A stretch of DNA of 64,000 bases, from contig CANASP010000003.1 of the NCBI GenBank assembly GCA_947364365.1, forward strand, positions 62,001-126,000, read 5' to 3'. A model generated the notes under the pieces. It did not search any database. It saw nothing but the letters and a program-made list of their open reading frames with translations, and had not been told where the DNA came from. Below are positions 25,233 through 34,426 of the stretch, piece by piece. Made by a program: the position numbers and the translations under genes. This DNA is from an uncultured Alistipes sp. Lineage in GTDB: Bacteria; Bacteroidota; Bacteroidia; Bacteroidales; Rikenellaceae. Numbering within the stretch: position 1 is the first letter of the stretch; every line of letters starts with the position of its first letter.

Positions 25233-27716
25233 ATGAAACGACTCCTGACCCTCTGCCTGCTGGCGGCCGCTCTCTGCGGCTGCGGCACCGGGGCCGACCA
25301 CCGGCCCAACCGACTGCGCCCCTCGGCCTACCCGCTCATCACGATCGACCCCTACACCGCGGGATGGTCGTTCGCCGACAACCTCTACGACGACGTCGTG
25401 CGCCACTGGACGGGCGACGAGTTCCAGCTGCTCGGCGTGGCGAAGGTCGACGGACGTCCCTACCGGTTCATGGGCAAGGAGCGGCCGCAGTTCGACATCG
25501 TGGCGCCCGACGCCGCCGACACCCCCTGGCAGGGGCGCTACACCCGCACGGCACCGGCCGAGGGGTGGATGCAGCCCGACTTCGACGACCGCGCATGGCG
25601 CCGCGGCGAGGGGGCCTTCGGCTCGGAGCACGAGCGCACGGCCCGCACGCGCTGGTCGGGCGACACGATCTGGGTGCGCCGCGAGATCGACCTCACGGCC
25701 GAGGAGCTCGCCTGCACGCTGTGGCTCACCTACTCGAACGACGACGACGTGGAGATCTACGTCAACGGCCGCCTGGCGGTAGCCGAGCGGGACTGCCACC
25801 ACGACGAGCGCCTGCCGCTCGCGGGCGAGCTGACCGCGGCGCTCCACCCCGGACGCAACGTCATCGCCGCCCGCTGTATCGACCGCGGCGGCGCCGCTCT
25901 CGTCGACTTCGGCCTGCTGTCCCAGCGCCCCATCGACACCTTCTTCGCCGAGACGGCGATCCAGCGGCAGGTCGACGTGCAGGCCACGCAGACTCACTAC
26001 CTCTTCACGTGCGGCCCCGTGGACCTGAAGGTCGACTTCATTGCCCCGCTGCTGCTCGACGACCTCGAACTGGTGTCGCGCCCGGTCAACTACATCGCCT
26101 ACGAGGCCACATCGAACGACGGCAAGGCCCACGCCGTGGAGATCTACTTCGAGGCGTCGCCCGCCTGGGCCATCTACGGCGACATGGAGTCAGAGAGCGA
26201 CGGATTCGACGCCTCGGGGCTCCGCCTGCTGCGCACCGGATCGGTCGACCAGCCCGTACTCGGGCGCGAGGGCGACCACGTGACCATCGACTGGGGCCAC
26301 TTCTTCCTCGCGGCTCCCGACGCCGAGGTCACCTGCCGCATCGGCGAGGAGGCGACGATCCGCCGCGCCTTCCTCGACGGCGCCCCCGAGGAGTCGCTCG
26401 CACCGCGCCGCCACACCACGCAGCAGCTGGCCCTCGCGCACGACCTGGGGACAGCCAAGCGGAGCGACGGCCATGTTCTGGTCGGCTACGACGACGGCTA
26501 CTCGATCCAGTACTTCGGCGAGAACATGCGGCCGTGGTGGAACCGCAAGGGCGACCGGTCGAGCGCTGACCTGTTCTCCGACGCCGAGCGCCAGTTCCCG
26601 GCCCTCCGCGCGCGCTGCGACGCCTTCGACCGGCAGCTCATGCGCGAGGCCGAGGCTGCGGGCGGCCGCGCCTACGCCGAGCTCTGCGCCACGGCCTACC
26701 GCCAGGCCGTGAGCGCCCACAAGCTCATCGAGGCCCCCGACGGGGAGATCCGCTTCCTCTCGAAGGAGAACTTCAGCAACGGATCGATCGGCACGGTCGA
26801 CATCACCTACCCCTCGGCGCCGATGTTCCTCTGCTACAACCCCCGGCTGGTCGAGGGGATGATGAACGCCATCTTCGACTTCAGCGAGAGCGGCCGCTGG
26901 ACCAAGCCCTTCCCCTCGCACGACGTGGGCACCTACCCGCTGGCCAACGGCCAGACCTACGGCGGCGACATGCCCGTCGAGGAGAGCGGCAACATGCTGA
27001 TCCTCACGGCAGCCATCGCAGCCGTGGAGGGCAACGCCGACTACGCCTCGCGCCACTGGGAGACGCTCACCACCTGGACCGACTACCTGGTGGAGAAGGG
27101 CCTCGACCCCGAGAACCAGCTCTGCACCGACGACTTCGCGGGCCACTTCGCCCACAACGCCAACCTCTCGATCAAGGCGATCCTGGGCATCGCCTCCTAC
27201 GGCTATCTGGCCGCGCTGCGCGGCGAGACCGAGACGGCCGAGCGCTACACGTCGACGGCCCGCGAGCTGGCGGCCCGCTGGGTCGAGATGGCCGACGACG
27301 GCGACCACTACCGCCTGACGTTCGACCGTCCGGGCAGCTGGAGCCAGAAATACAACCTGGTGTGGGACAAGCTCTTCGGCTGGGGTATCTTCCCCGACGA
27401 GGTACGCGCCCGCGAGACGGCCTTCTACCCCACGGTGCAGAACCGCTACGGTCTGCCGCTCGACAACCGCCAGGCCTACACCAAGACCGACTGGGTGCTG
27501 TGGACAGCGACGCTGTGCGACGACCGCGCCGCCTTCGAGGCGATGGTGGCGCCCATCTGGGACTTCATGAACGAGACGACCGACCGCGTGCCGATGTCGG
27601 ACTGGGTATGGACCGACCGCGCCGAGCAGCGCGGCTTCCAGGCCCGGTCGGTGGTGGGCGGCTACTGGATCAAGATGCTGGAAAAGAGGTTGCAGGACAA
27701 GCAGGCGCAGCGGTAA
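25233..27716 (+). CDS. Glutaminase A family lipoprotein (DUF5127-DUF4965-DUF1793)
   Basis: An 827-residue exported protein: lipobox CGC near residue 15, then the DUF5127 N-terminal domain (about 100-240), the DUF4965 central domain and the DUF1793 six-hairpin-like C-terminal domain (LSIKAILGIASYGYLAAL, TYGGDMPVEESGNM, NQLCTDDFAGHFAHNANLSIKA). This architecture is that of fungal GtaA and abundant Bacteroidota homologues annotated as glutaminase. Several lack proven glutaminase activity, and a glycosidase-like role has been suggested by the fold. It is monocistronic with a strong terminator. Confidence 0.85.
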   Translation: MKRLLTLCLLAAALCGCGTGADHRPNRLRPSAYPLITIDPYTAGWSFADNLYDDVVRHWTGDEFQLLGVAKVDGRPYRFMGKERPQFDIVAPDAADTPWQGRYTRTAPAEGWMQPDFDDRAWRRGEGAFGSEHERTARTRWSGDTIWVRREIDLTAEELACTLWLTYSNDDDVEIYVNGRLAVAERDCHHDERLPLAGELTAALHPGRNVIAARCIDRGGAALVDFGLLSQRPIDTFFAETAIQRQVDVQATQTHYLFTCGPVDLKVDFIAPLLLDDLELVSRPVNYIAYEATSNDGKAHAVEIYFEASPAWAIYGDMESESDGFDASGLRLLRTGSVDQPVLGREGDHVTIDWGHFFLAAPDAEVTCRIGEEATIRRAFLDGAPEESLAPRRHTTQQLALAHDLGTAKRSDGHVLVGYDDGYSIQYFGENMRPWWNRKGDRSSADLFSDAERQFPALRARCDAFDRQLMREAEAAGGRAYAELCATAYRQAVSAHKLIEAPDGEIRFLSKENFSNGSIGTVDITYPSAPMFLCYNPRLVEGMMNAIFDFSESGRWTKPFPSHDVGTYPLANGQTYGGDMPVEESGNMLILTAAIAAVEGNADYASRHWETLTTWTDYLVEKGLDPENQLCTDDFAGHFAHNANLSIKAILGIASYGYLAALRGETETAERYTSTARELAARWVEMADDGDHYRLTFDRPGSWSQKYNLVWDKLFGWGIFPDEVRARETAFYPTVQNRYGLPLDNRQAYTKTDWVLWTATLCDDRAAFEAMVAPIWDFMNETTDRVPMSDWVWTDRAEQRGFQARSVVGGYWIKMLEKRLQDKQAQR

Positions 27717-27764
27717 TCGCGCCTGCCGGCATCCAGCGAGCCCCGCCGCACGGGGCGTCCGAAG

Positions 27765-27800
27765 AAAAAATCCCGATCCTGCGCAAGGATCGGGATTTTT
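27765..27800. terminator. Bidirectional terminator between the glutaminase-type gene and corA
   Basis: AAAAAATCCCGATCCT and AAGGATCGGGATTTTT form a near-perfect stem with a GCGC loop, giving U tracts in both directions. Confidence 0.9.
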
Positions 27801-27827
27801 CATACCTGCCCGCGGCCGGAGGGCCGG

Positions 27828-28811
27828 TCAGAGCCACTTGCGGTATTTGAAATACCACATCGTGAGCCCCGAACAGAAGAGCATGAGCAGGATGGCGAAG
27901 ATATATCCCACGGGGACGGTCCAGCCGTTGGGAAGGGTCCAGACCCACTCCAGCTCGGGCATCACGCGGAAGTTCATGCCGTAGATCGAGGCGATGAGCG
28001 TCGCCGGAAGGAAGATCACCGCCGCCACCGAGAAGATCTTGACGATCTCGTTCTGCTCGATGTTGATAAGACCCAGCGCGGCGTCCTGGATGTAGTCCAG
28101 ACGCTGGAAGCTGAAGTCGGCGTGGTTGATGAGCGAGTTGACGTCCTTGATCATCAGTTGCAGGCGGGGGTAGATATCGTTGGGGAAGCGCTCCGAGCGG
28201 AGGATGCCCGACAACACGCGCTGGCGGTCGAAGATGTTCTCGCGCAGCAACATGGTGCTCTCCTGAAGGGCGCTGATGCGGTGGAGCACCTGCTTGTCGA
28301 TCGCGTCCTCGGAGTTGATCGCCTTCGACAGCGAGGCGACCTGCTTGGCCACCAGCTCGACCATGTCGGCATCGTAGTCGATGCGCACCTCCAACAGCGA
28401 GATGAAGAGGTGGTAGCCCGTCGAATAGCTGCGGTAGTTCATCTGGAGCCGCTTTTCCGTCTCGCGGAAGGTGCGCGACTCGGCCGTGCGCACCGAGACG
28501 AGCACGCCCTCGTTGGAGATGATGAACGAGACGGGCTCGACGACGAACGACTCGCCCGTGGGCACGAAGAAGTTGGAGTTGGAGATGATGGCGTTCTCGT
28601 TCTCGGAGTATTTCGAGGTCGACTCGATCTCCTCGACCTGCTGCTGGGTCTGGAGGCCGATCTCCATGAAGTTCTCGACCGCCTTCTGCTCCTTGATCGT
28701 GGGCAGCATCATGTCGATCCACAGGATGTCGTCGTAACCCAGCTCGTCGAAGAGCCGCGTGTCGGCGTTGCGGATGATCTTGTTGTACTGCTTGAGATAG
28801 ATGGTAATCAT
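27828..28811 (-). CDS. corA: CorA-family magnesium/cobalt transporter
   Basis: A 327-residue inner-membrane channel protein. A long cytoplasmic domain is followed by two C-terminal helices, with the signature YGMNFRVMPELEW between them (GMN selectivity motif) and a basic end MWYFKYRKWL. The segment SSKAINSEDAIDKQVLHRISALQEST is the long stalk helix. It mediates Mg2+ (and Co2+/Ni2+) uptake. No promoter box is evident in the 70 bp before it. Confidence 0.93.
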   Translation of the reverse strand: MITIYLKQYNKIIRNADTRLFDELGYDDILWIDMMLPTIKEQKAVENFMEIGLQTQQQVEEIESTSKYSENENAIISNSNFFVPTGESFVVEPVSFIISNEGVLVSVRTAESRTFRETEKRLQMNYRSYSTGYHLFISLLEVRIDYDADMVELVAKQVASLSKAINSEDAIDKQVLHRISALQESTMLLRENIFDRQRVLSGILRSERFPNDIYPRLQLMIKDVNSLINHADFSFQRLDYIQDAALGLINIEQNEIVKIFSVAAVIFLPATLIASIYGMNFRVMPELEWVWTLPNGWTVPVGYIFAILLMLFCSGLTMWYFKYRKWL

Positions 28812-28857
28812 TTGGTGCGCTCTCTGTTAAGTTCTGGAATCCGTGTACCGAAGAGAG

Positions 28858-28874
28858 GCGGACCCGGGGTCCGC
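28858..28874 (-). terminator. Weak hairpin past mqnA
   Basis: GCGGACC and GGTCCGC pair over CGG, 8 bp after the mqnA stop. It lacks a clear U run. Confidence 0.35.
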
Positions 28875-28882
28875 TAACCCCT

Positions 28883-29473
28883 TCAGCCGGGATTGGCGCG
28901 CGGGGCGGTCTTCAGCCCCTCGTCCCAGAACTTTTCGAGCGCCCGCCGCCGCTCCATGCCGAAGACATAGTCCAGACGGGTCAGGTAGCCGTAGGCGTCG
29001 TAGGACTTTCCGGCATAGCCGTACTCGACCACCGCCTCGTAGATGCGCTCCAGCCCCTCGGTCAGCGCGAGCCGGAAAGCCTCCTCGACCGACGGATCGA
29101 CATCGGCGCGGGCGACCCACACGGCATAGGGGAAGGGCTCGGCGGCGGCGAGCAGCGGGGCGAGCGGGGCGTCGTCGCCGTAGAAATAGGCGAGGATGCC
29201 GGCCTCGGGCTCGCACTGGGCCAGGGCCGCGATCATCACGGGCGACGGCGCGGCGATGCAGTAGTCGGTGGCCGGCCGCACCCCTTCGAGCGACGGGACG
29301 ACGTGCGAGGGCACCAGCGCGAAGTCGGCTTCGCCCCGGCGGAAACGGTCGATGACGGCGGGAAAATCGGACAACAGCAGTTCGGCCCGCAGCTCAGCTG
29401 CGTGCGCGACCCCATAGAGGAAGGGTATCGTATCGAGATACGACACGGCGGCTATACGGGTGACTGTGGCCAT
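28883..29473 (-). CDS. mqnA: MqnA-like protein (futalosine pathway), shortened
   Basis: A 196-residue homologue of chorismate dehydratase MqnA, the first enzyme of the futalosine menaquinone pathway. Family features visible are IAAVSYLDTIPFLYG at the start, EADFALVPSHVVPSL near residue 50, TDYCI, and FPYAVWVARADV. Usual length is about 240-280; here the segment after TDYCI (around residues 95-110), which normally has 50-60 more residues, is short. The family SYxNT motif has Asp in place of Asn. I keep the family name but catalytic competence is uncertain. It is monocistronic with its own promoter. Confidence 0.7.
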   Translation of the reverse strand: MATVTRIAAVSYLDTIPFLYGVAHAAELRAELLLSDFPAVIDRFRRGEADFALVPSHVVPSLEGVRPATDYCIAAPSPVMIAALAQCEPEAGILAYFYGDDAPLAPLLAAAEPFPYAVWVARADVDPSVEEAFRLALTEGLERIYEAVVEYGYAGKSYDAYGYLTRLDYVFGMERRRALEKFWDEGLKTAPRANPG

Positions 29474-29508
29474 CGTCCATAGAGAGTTCGAAGATTGGTT
29501 CGATCGGA

Positions 29509-29516
29509 CAAAGGTA
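29509..29516 (-). promoter_or_regulatory. Promoter -7 box of mqnA
   Basis: Minus-strand TACCTTTG, full match to TAnnTTTG, 35 bp before the start. Confidence 0.55.
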
Positions 29517-29568
29517 CGTCAAAATTCGCGATTTTTTCCACAATTCATGGAAAAAGTGCGCCGGGGTC

Positions 29569-29600
29569 TTGACAAGGGGGTATCGGCCGTCGTATATTTG
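29569..29600 (+). promoter_or_regulatory. Promoter of the phage-like cluster
   Basis: TTG (29569-29571, in a TTGACA context) and TATATTTG (29593-29600) spaced by 21 bp, the best -33/-7 pair in the window. It predicts a leader of about 290 bases before the first gene. Confidence 0.65.
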
Positions 29601-29638
29601 TCCCATCGATGAACAGCATCCAGGCCTTCACGCGCCGG

Positions 29639-29724
29639 TTATCGACAATGATTGCAGATTGGTTCTCAATCGTATAGCGACCCTTATCAACATCTTTCAA
29701 CATTTCGTCAACACGTTATCGACA
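29639..29724 (+). repeat. DnaA-box-like phased repeat array
   Basis: TTATCGACA (29639-29647), then TTATCAACA (29684-29692), TTTCAACA (29695-29702), GTCAACA (about 29707-29713) and TTATCGACA (29716-29724). The last four lie 10-11 bp apart, one helical turn. They resemble the DnaA box TTATCCACA; another near-match TTTTCCACA is at 29534-29542. No dnaA gene is nearby. Confidence 0.5.
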
Positions 29725-29893
29725 CCCCGGCCCCTTGCCGCCGGGTCCGTCCGCCGCCTCACGGTCCGCCCGGGTTTCCCCGCGTCGGGCAGAAGGCCGG
29801 CCCGGGGCGTCCCGCCTCCCGGGAGAGACCCCGTGCCGCTGCGGCGCCGCAGCGATCCGCCCGCATTTCCAACCTCAAACCACCCACTTCTCG

Positions 29894-30862
29894 ATGGCTC
29901 TCTTCACCCGAATTCCGCTCTCGGGAGCGCCGCTCGGCGGCCGGCTCCTCTACGGCGTCGCAGGCAGCGCGCCCCAGACCTTCGACCTGCGGCTCTACGA
30001 CGCAGCGACCCGCGCGCCGCTCGGCGCCAGACGTTTCACCGGCGTCGCCTCCTTCGCCTCGGACGTCGCGCCCCTGCTACGCAGGGCCCTGCGCTTCGTC
30101 CCCTCCTCCGGTTCCACGGGCTTCTGCGAAGCGACCGACCGCACCCTTCGGGTCGTCGCCGAGGCGACAGGGACGCTCGACGGAACGGCGACCGCCGCAT
30201 CCCGCACCTTCCTCCCCTGCGCGGGCGAGGCGGCGGCCCCGGCGCTGCTCACGTCGATGCCGCGCGAACGGCTCCTCGCGCCGGGCGAGTGCGACGAGCT
30301 GACGCTGTTGCACGAAGGGGCGCTGACCGTCACCGTCACGGCTTCGGACCACCGCACGACAGACGCACGCAGCTACCGCACGGCGACGGGAGGGCTCCTC
30401 CTCTTCCGCATCGCGGCCGACGACTTCGCCGGAGCCGAACGCCTCGAAGTCGACGCAGGACCCTGCGGCCGCATCGGCTACACGCTGCTCCCCGCGCCCG
30501 AGGGGGCGCAGCGACTGGCGTGGCGCACGGCCGAGGGGTCGATCGAGCACTACACCTTCCCCGTCGGAGTGCGGACGACGATCGCCGCCGCCAAGCGCCG
30601 GGCCTGCGGCTCGGAAGAGCACGTCGCCACGACGACGCAGCGGGAGCGGCGCGACCTCCTGCGCTCGGCCTGCGAAACGGGCGAGACGCTCGAAGCGCTG
30701 GCCGGCCTGCTCGCCGCACCGCAGGTGTGGGCCTGCACGGGCGGGGCGTACCGGCCCGTCGACGTGCTGACCACCGAGGCCGCGATCCGCCGCCACGGCG
30801 CACTCGGCACGTTCGACATCGAGATCCGTTCCACCGCCAGAGAAGCCCTGCCATGGAACTGA
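29894..30862 (+). CDS. Phage-like protein A, probable tail/adsorption component
   Basis: A 322-residue protein, start MALFTRIPLSG chosen where coding character begins (an open frame to 29735 is Pro/Arg-rich noise). It is beta-rich with no signal peptide. The pattern RLAWRTAEGSIEHYTFPVGV followed by RRDLLRSACETGETLEALAGLLAAPQVW is reminiscent of a structural protein seen in Bacteroidales prophages next to the following gene. I recognise no catalytic motif. It is the first gene of the cluster and overlaps the next by 10 bp. Confidence 0.55.
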   Translation: MALFTRIPLSGAPLGGRLLYGVAGSAPQTFDLRLYDAATRAPLGARRFTGVASFASDVAPLLRRALRFVPSSGSTGFCEATDRTLRVVAEATGTLDGTATAASRTFLPCAGEAAAPALLTSMPRERLLAPGECDELTLLHEGALTVTVTASDHRTTDARSYRTATGGLLLFRIAADDFAGAERLEVDAGPCGRIGYTLLPAPEGAQRLAWRTAEGSIEHYTFPVGVRTTIAAAKRRACGSEEHVATTTQRERRDLLRSACETGETLEALAGLLAAPQVWACTGGAYRPVDVLTTEAAIRRHGALGTFDIEIRSTAREALPWN

Positions 30863-33255
30863 CGATCGACCAGATGCCCTGCGACCTGGGCGACGCCCCG
30901 ATCCGCATTCCGGGATACGATGCCGACACGGCCGCCGACATCGACGCCTGCCGCACGGGGCGGTCGCTGACGATCGAGCTCCCGGCGACCCCGCGCAACG
31001 ACCGAGCGACCCGCTTCGCCCGCGACCCCCACGGCGCCGAACGGTTCGACGCCACGCTCCACCGCGCCGAGCTGCGGGCCGAGGGGGCGCTGCTGTTCGA
31101 AGGCACGGTCCGGCTGCTGGCCCTCTCCGAAGCGGGCTACACGCTCCAGATCCGCGAGGGTGGGGCCGCATGGGCCCGGCAGGCGGCGCTGCGCACCCTC
31201 GACCAGCTGGGCTTCGATCTCCGCATGCGGCTCGACACGGCCACCGTATGCGCGGGCTGGACGGGCAGCGACCCCGTGAAGTTCTTCCCCGTGGCGCGCG
31301 ACGCCTGGCCGCAGCGCAACGCCCCGCAGGACCTGCTGCCCGACGAACGGATGCTCTCGGTCGACGACTACCGCCCCTTCCTCCACATCCGTTCGCTCGC
31401 GGAGCGGATCTTCGCCGAGGCGGGCTACACGGTGCAGAGCCGCTTCTTCGCCTCGGAGTTCTTCCGCTCGCTCTACATGAGCGGCGCCTACGCCCGGCGC
31501 GACACGGCGGCGCTCGACGCGCGGATGGGCTTCGTCGCGGGGCGGCGGGACGAAGCGTCGGCGACGGGCGACGACGTAGGACGCGTCTACGCCGACCCCA
31601 AGGCCCTCGCCCACACCGTGGGCAACTTAGTCGACACGGCCGTGCCGCTGACGCCCGACGCCAACGGCGAGCCCATGACCGGACTGCGCAACAACGGCGG
31701 GTGTTTCGACACCGTCGACGGCGCCGTCCGCTTCACCCCCACGGCCGAGGTCGACGCGGCGTTCGAATACACGCTGCGCTACACCACCGACCACCGCATC
31801 CTCGACCGCACGCGGCTGCGGGGCTACGATGTGATCTATCTGGGTCCGGGAGCAGAGGTGAGCTGCCCGCTGGCCAACCGTTATGCCGACCGGCGGGCGG
31901 CCATCGCACCCGGGCACAGCTACCTGGCGATCGTCTTCGACCACGCCGCGGAGGCATGCTACCGCCTCGTCTACACCCGCAACGGGGTGGCAGGGGTGCA
32001 GTGGAGCGACTTCGAAGGGCGCTCGGCCCGGGTCGTCGTCCCGGCGTCGGGCACGGCGACCGACCCGCAGCTGCACGTGCGGGGGAGCGACGGCACGTGG
32101 GCCCCCTACGCGGGCGACTGGGCCCTCTACGACGGCCACATCGGCGAAACGGGGACGACCACCGTGACGCTGAAGGTCCGCGACACCGCCCGGCGCTGCT
32201 CGCCGTCGTCGCCCGCGCGGTTCGATCTCATCTACTTCGGCGGCGCCGAACCGGGCATGCGGCTCACGCTGCACCGGGAGTGCCGCGTGGCGAGCAGTTT
32301 CCAGGCCGCACCGGGCTACGGCACGCCGCTCGCCTTCGCCGACGTCGCCCGGGGAGGCATCCGGCAGGCCGGGCTGCTCGCGGCGCTCGCCCACCTGTTC
32401 AACCTCCGCTTCCACACCGACCGCCGCACCCGCACGGTCACGGTGGAGCCCGCCGACGCCTTCTACGCCGGGCCCGAGACGGACTGGAGCGACCGCACCG
32501 ACTTCGCGCATCCCGTCGAGCGGCGGATGCTCGCCCCCAGCCATGCCGAGAAGCGCACTTGGCGTTACCGCACCGGCGAAGGGGCCGCCGCACGCCTCGA
32601 AACCGACGAAGGCGCCGCTCCGGGCAGCTGGAGCTACGAGGCACCGACCTTCGCCGCCGGGGAGGGCGAGCAGGTGGTGCCGAACCCGCTCTTCGCGGCC
32701 TCGGCGAGCGTCGCCGGGAGCTACCGCAACGCACCGTCAGCCCTGCTGCTCTCGGCGGGCGACCGCGACGACCCGTCCGACGACGGATCGTTCGTCACGC
32801 CGCGCATCGTAGGCTATGCGGGCCTCCACCCGCTGCCCGGGGGCGAACGCTGGGGCCACCCCTGGGGTCAGGCCTCCTACCCGCTCGCGGCGTTCCACTT
32901 CGCGGGCGACGACCTGGCGGAGCCCTTCACACTCGGATTCGACGACCGCGACGGGGCCGAGGGGCTCCATCGCTTCTACGACCGGCAACTGGAGCAGGAG
33001 GCCACGGGCGAGGAGATCGCCCTTTGGCTGCGCATCGCGCCCCACGAGTTCGAGGCGCTCGGCAACCCCTCGCCGGAGGCGCCGTCGCTGCGCTCGGTCT
33101 TCCGCCTCGACACGGGCGACGGCTGCGTCCTGGCCTCGCTCCGCCGCATCGAAGCCTACGATCCCGAAGCGGCCTCGGTGCGCTGTCTCTTCCGCCGGCT
33201 GCCCGAGGACCCCGAGGATCGGGGCGACGACGGCCCCAACGCCCTGCGCCGATGA
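30853..33255 (+). CDS. Phage-like protein B, large tail or minor structural protein
   Basis: An 800-residue protein. The opening LTIELPATPRNDRATRFARDP and FDATLHRAELRAEGALLFEGTVRLL matches a Bacteroidales prophage structural family that begins with such a beta module. The middle holds Gly/Tyr-rich beta strands, and the region RTVTVEPADAFYAGPETDWSD is typical of the same family. There is no transmembrane segment or signal. It is likely a tail-tip or adsorption protein by family resemblance; the receptor is unknown. Its stop overlaps the next start by 4 bp. Confidence 0.6.
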   Translation: MELTIDQMPCDLGDAPIRIPGYDADTAADIDACRTGRSLTIELPATPRNDRATRFARDPHGAERFDATLHRAELRAEGALLFEGTVRLLALSEAGYTLQIREGGAAWARQAALRTLDQLGFDLRMRLDTATVCAGWTGSDPVKFFPVARDAWPQRNAPQDLLPDERMLSVDDYRPFLHIRSLAERIFAEAGYTVQSRFFASEFFRSLYMSGAYARRDTAALDARMGFVAGRRDEASATGDDVGRVYADPKALAHTVGNLVDTAVPLTPDANGEPMTGLRNNGGCFDTVDGAVRFTPTAEVDAAFEYTLRYTTDHRILDRTRLRGYDVIYLGPGAEVSCPLANRYADRRAAIAPGHSYLAIVFDHAAEACYRLVYTRNGVAGVQWSDFEGRSARVVVPASGTATDPQLHVRGSDGTWAPYAGDWALYDGHIGETGTTTVTLKVRDTARRCSPSSPARFDLIYFGGAEPGMRLTLHRECRVASSFQAAPGYGTPLAFADVARGGIRQAGLLAALAHLFNLRFHTDRRTRTVTVEPADAFYAGPETDWSDRTDFAHPVERRMLAPSHAEKRTWRYRTGEGAAARLETDEGAAPGSWSYEAPTFAAGEGEQVVPNPLFAASASVAGSYRNAPSALLLSAGDRDDPSDDGSFVTPRIVGYAGLHPLPGGERWGHPWGQASYPLAAFHFAGDDLAEPFTLGFDDRDGAEGLHRFYDRQLEQEATGEEIALWLRIAPHEFEALGNPSPEAPSLRSVFRLDTGDGCVLASLRRIEAYDPEAASVRCLFRRLPEDPEDRGDDGPNALRR

Positions 33256-33521
33256 ACCGCCGCCAACGCATCCTTGCGCCCCGGCTCGCCCGGCTCATCG
33301 GCGGGCAGCTGCCCGCCGGAGCCGTAGAGCTGCTGCTCGACCGGGGACTGCTCGACCTGAGGGCCTGCGAGCGTCACGTGGTGGCCGACGAGATCGGGCG
33401 GCTCGAAAGCCGGGGCGTGCCCCGTTGCGGCGCGATGTACCGTGTCGCCGAGGAGCTGGGGTGCTCCTACGCCAAAGTCAGAACACTCTATTACGAAACC
33501 TTCAAACAACCCAAACGATGA
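33252..33521 (+). CDS. Small helix-turn-helix protein
   Basis: An 89-residue basic protein starting MNRRQRILAPRLARLIGG. The C-terminal part CGAMYRVAEELGCSYAKVRTLYYE looks like a helix-turn-helix, so it probably binds DNA. It lies between the tail-like and protease genes with 4-bp overlaps on both sides. It could be a small terminase-like subunit or a regulator; neither is shown by sequence. Confidence 0.6.
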   Translation: MNRRQRILAPRLARLIGGQLPAGAVELLLDRGLLDLRACERHVVADEIGRLESRGVPRCGAMYRVAEELGCSYAKVRTLYYETFKQPKR

Positions 33522-34423
33522 AACCATCCATCCGCATCACCGACCGGGCCGACACATGCCTCATCGAGATCGAGGGGACGATCGGCGTCCCCGAAGCGTG
33601 GCAGTTCGACGAGCCCGAGGCCCGCGTGGCCACCTACGAGACCTTCCGCGAGACGGTGCGCCGCATCGCGGCGGTCGACGCCCGCGAAATCGTCGTCGAG
33701 ATCCGCTCGACGGGCGGCGACGTCAACGACGCCCTGCTGATCCACGACGCCCTGCGCTCGCTGCCGGGGCGCATCACCACCCGCTGCCACGGCTACACCG
33801 CCTCGGCGGCGACGCTCATCGCCCAGGCCGCGTCGGAGGGGTGTCGCGAGATCGCCCCCAGCGCCCTCTACCTGATCCACCGCGCCGCCTGCTCGACCGA
33901 AGGCAACGCCGCGGAACTGACGGCGACCGTCGACCTGCTGCGCCGCACCGACGAACGCATCGCCGCGGTCTATGCCGCCCGCTCGGGACGCCCGGCCGAG
34001 GAGTTCGAGCGCCTCATGGACGAGAACAACGGCACGGGGCGCTGGCTCTCGCCCGCCGAGACCGTCGCCGCAGGGCTCGCCGACCGCATCGCGGGCGGAG
34101 AACAGCCCGTCGACGCAGCCCTGCCGCGCATCGCCGAGGGGGTGCGCACGGGGTGGCGGCGTCTCATGGAGCGGCTCGGGGCCGAGCCCGCGGCAGAGCC
34201 GCTGCCCGAGCCGGTCAACGTCCTCCACACCGACGATCCCGGGCGGCCGCTCCCCGCCGCGACCTCCGAAGCGCTGGCCGCCGCAGCCGCCGAACGGGCC
34301 CGCAACGCCGCGGCGCCGACCCGCACCCGCCCGCGCGAGGATCCGTCGCTGGGCGATTCGATCCTCTCGGCCAACCAGCGCGCCTACGCCGACGACGCAC
34401 GGCGGTTCCACAAGAGCTGCTGA
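33518..34423 (+). CDS. ClpP-type (S14-like) prohead protease
   Basis: A 301-residue protein. The ClpP/crotonase fold is visible: RSTGGDVNDALLIHDAL, catalytic Ser in GYTASAAT near residue 95, catalytic His in LIHRAACS near 121. The C-terminal third is Ala/Pro/Arg-rich and scaffold-like, as in head maturation proteases that double as scaffolds, ending DDARRFHKSC. It lies directly upstream of the capsid gene, as expected for prohead protease. Confidence 0.82.
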   Translation: MKPSIRITDRADTCLIEIEGTIGVPEAWQFDEPEARVATYETFRETVRRIAAVDAREIVVEIRSTGGDVNDALLIHDALRSLPGRITTRCHGYTASAATLIAQAASEGCREIAPSALYLIHRAACSTEGNAAELTATVDLLRRTDERIAAVYAARSGRPAEEFERLMDENNGTGRWLSPAETVAAGLADRIAGGEQPVDAALPRIAEGVRTGWRRLMERLGAEPAAEPLPEPVNVLHTDDPGRPLPAATSEALAAAAAERARNAAAPTRTRPREDPSLGDSILSANQRAYADDARRFHKSC

Positions 34424-34426
34424 GCG

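Larger units (their letters stand above)
29474..29893. other. Intergenic region between mqnA and the phage-like cluster (420 bp)
   Basis: Divergent control region. It holds the mqnA promoter box, a TTTTTCCA...TGGAAAAA hairpin (about 29533-29555), a plus-strand promoter (29569-29600), a DnaA-box-like repeat array (29639-29724) and a GC-rich leader. A 22-codon frame from ATG 29610 is open but has no recognisable content and is not called. Confidence 0.7.

Noticed and set aside
29610-29678. A 22-codon frame MNSIQAFTRR... after the phage-cluster promoter
   Set aside because: Short and overlaps the repeat array; no evidence that it is translated. Possible leader peptide, but not supported.
29569-29893. 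Long open frame joining the leader to the first phage-like gene
   Set aside because: The leader part is Pro/Arg-rich with no coding character; coding sequence is taken to start at MALFTRIPL (29894).
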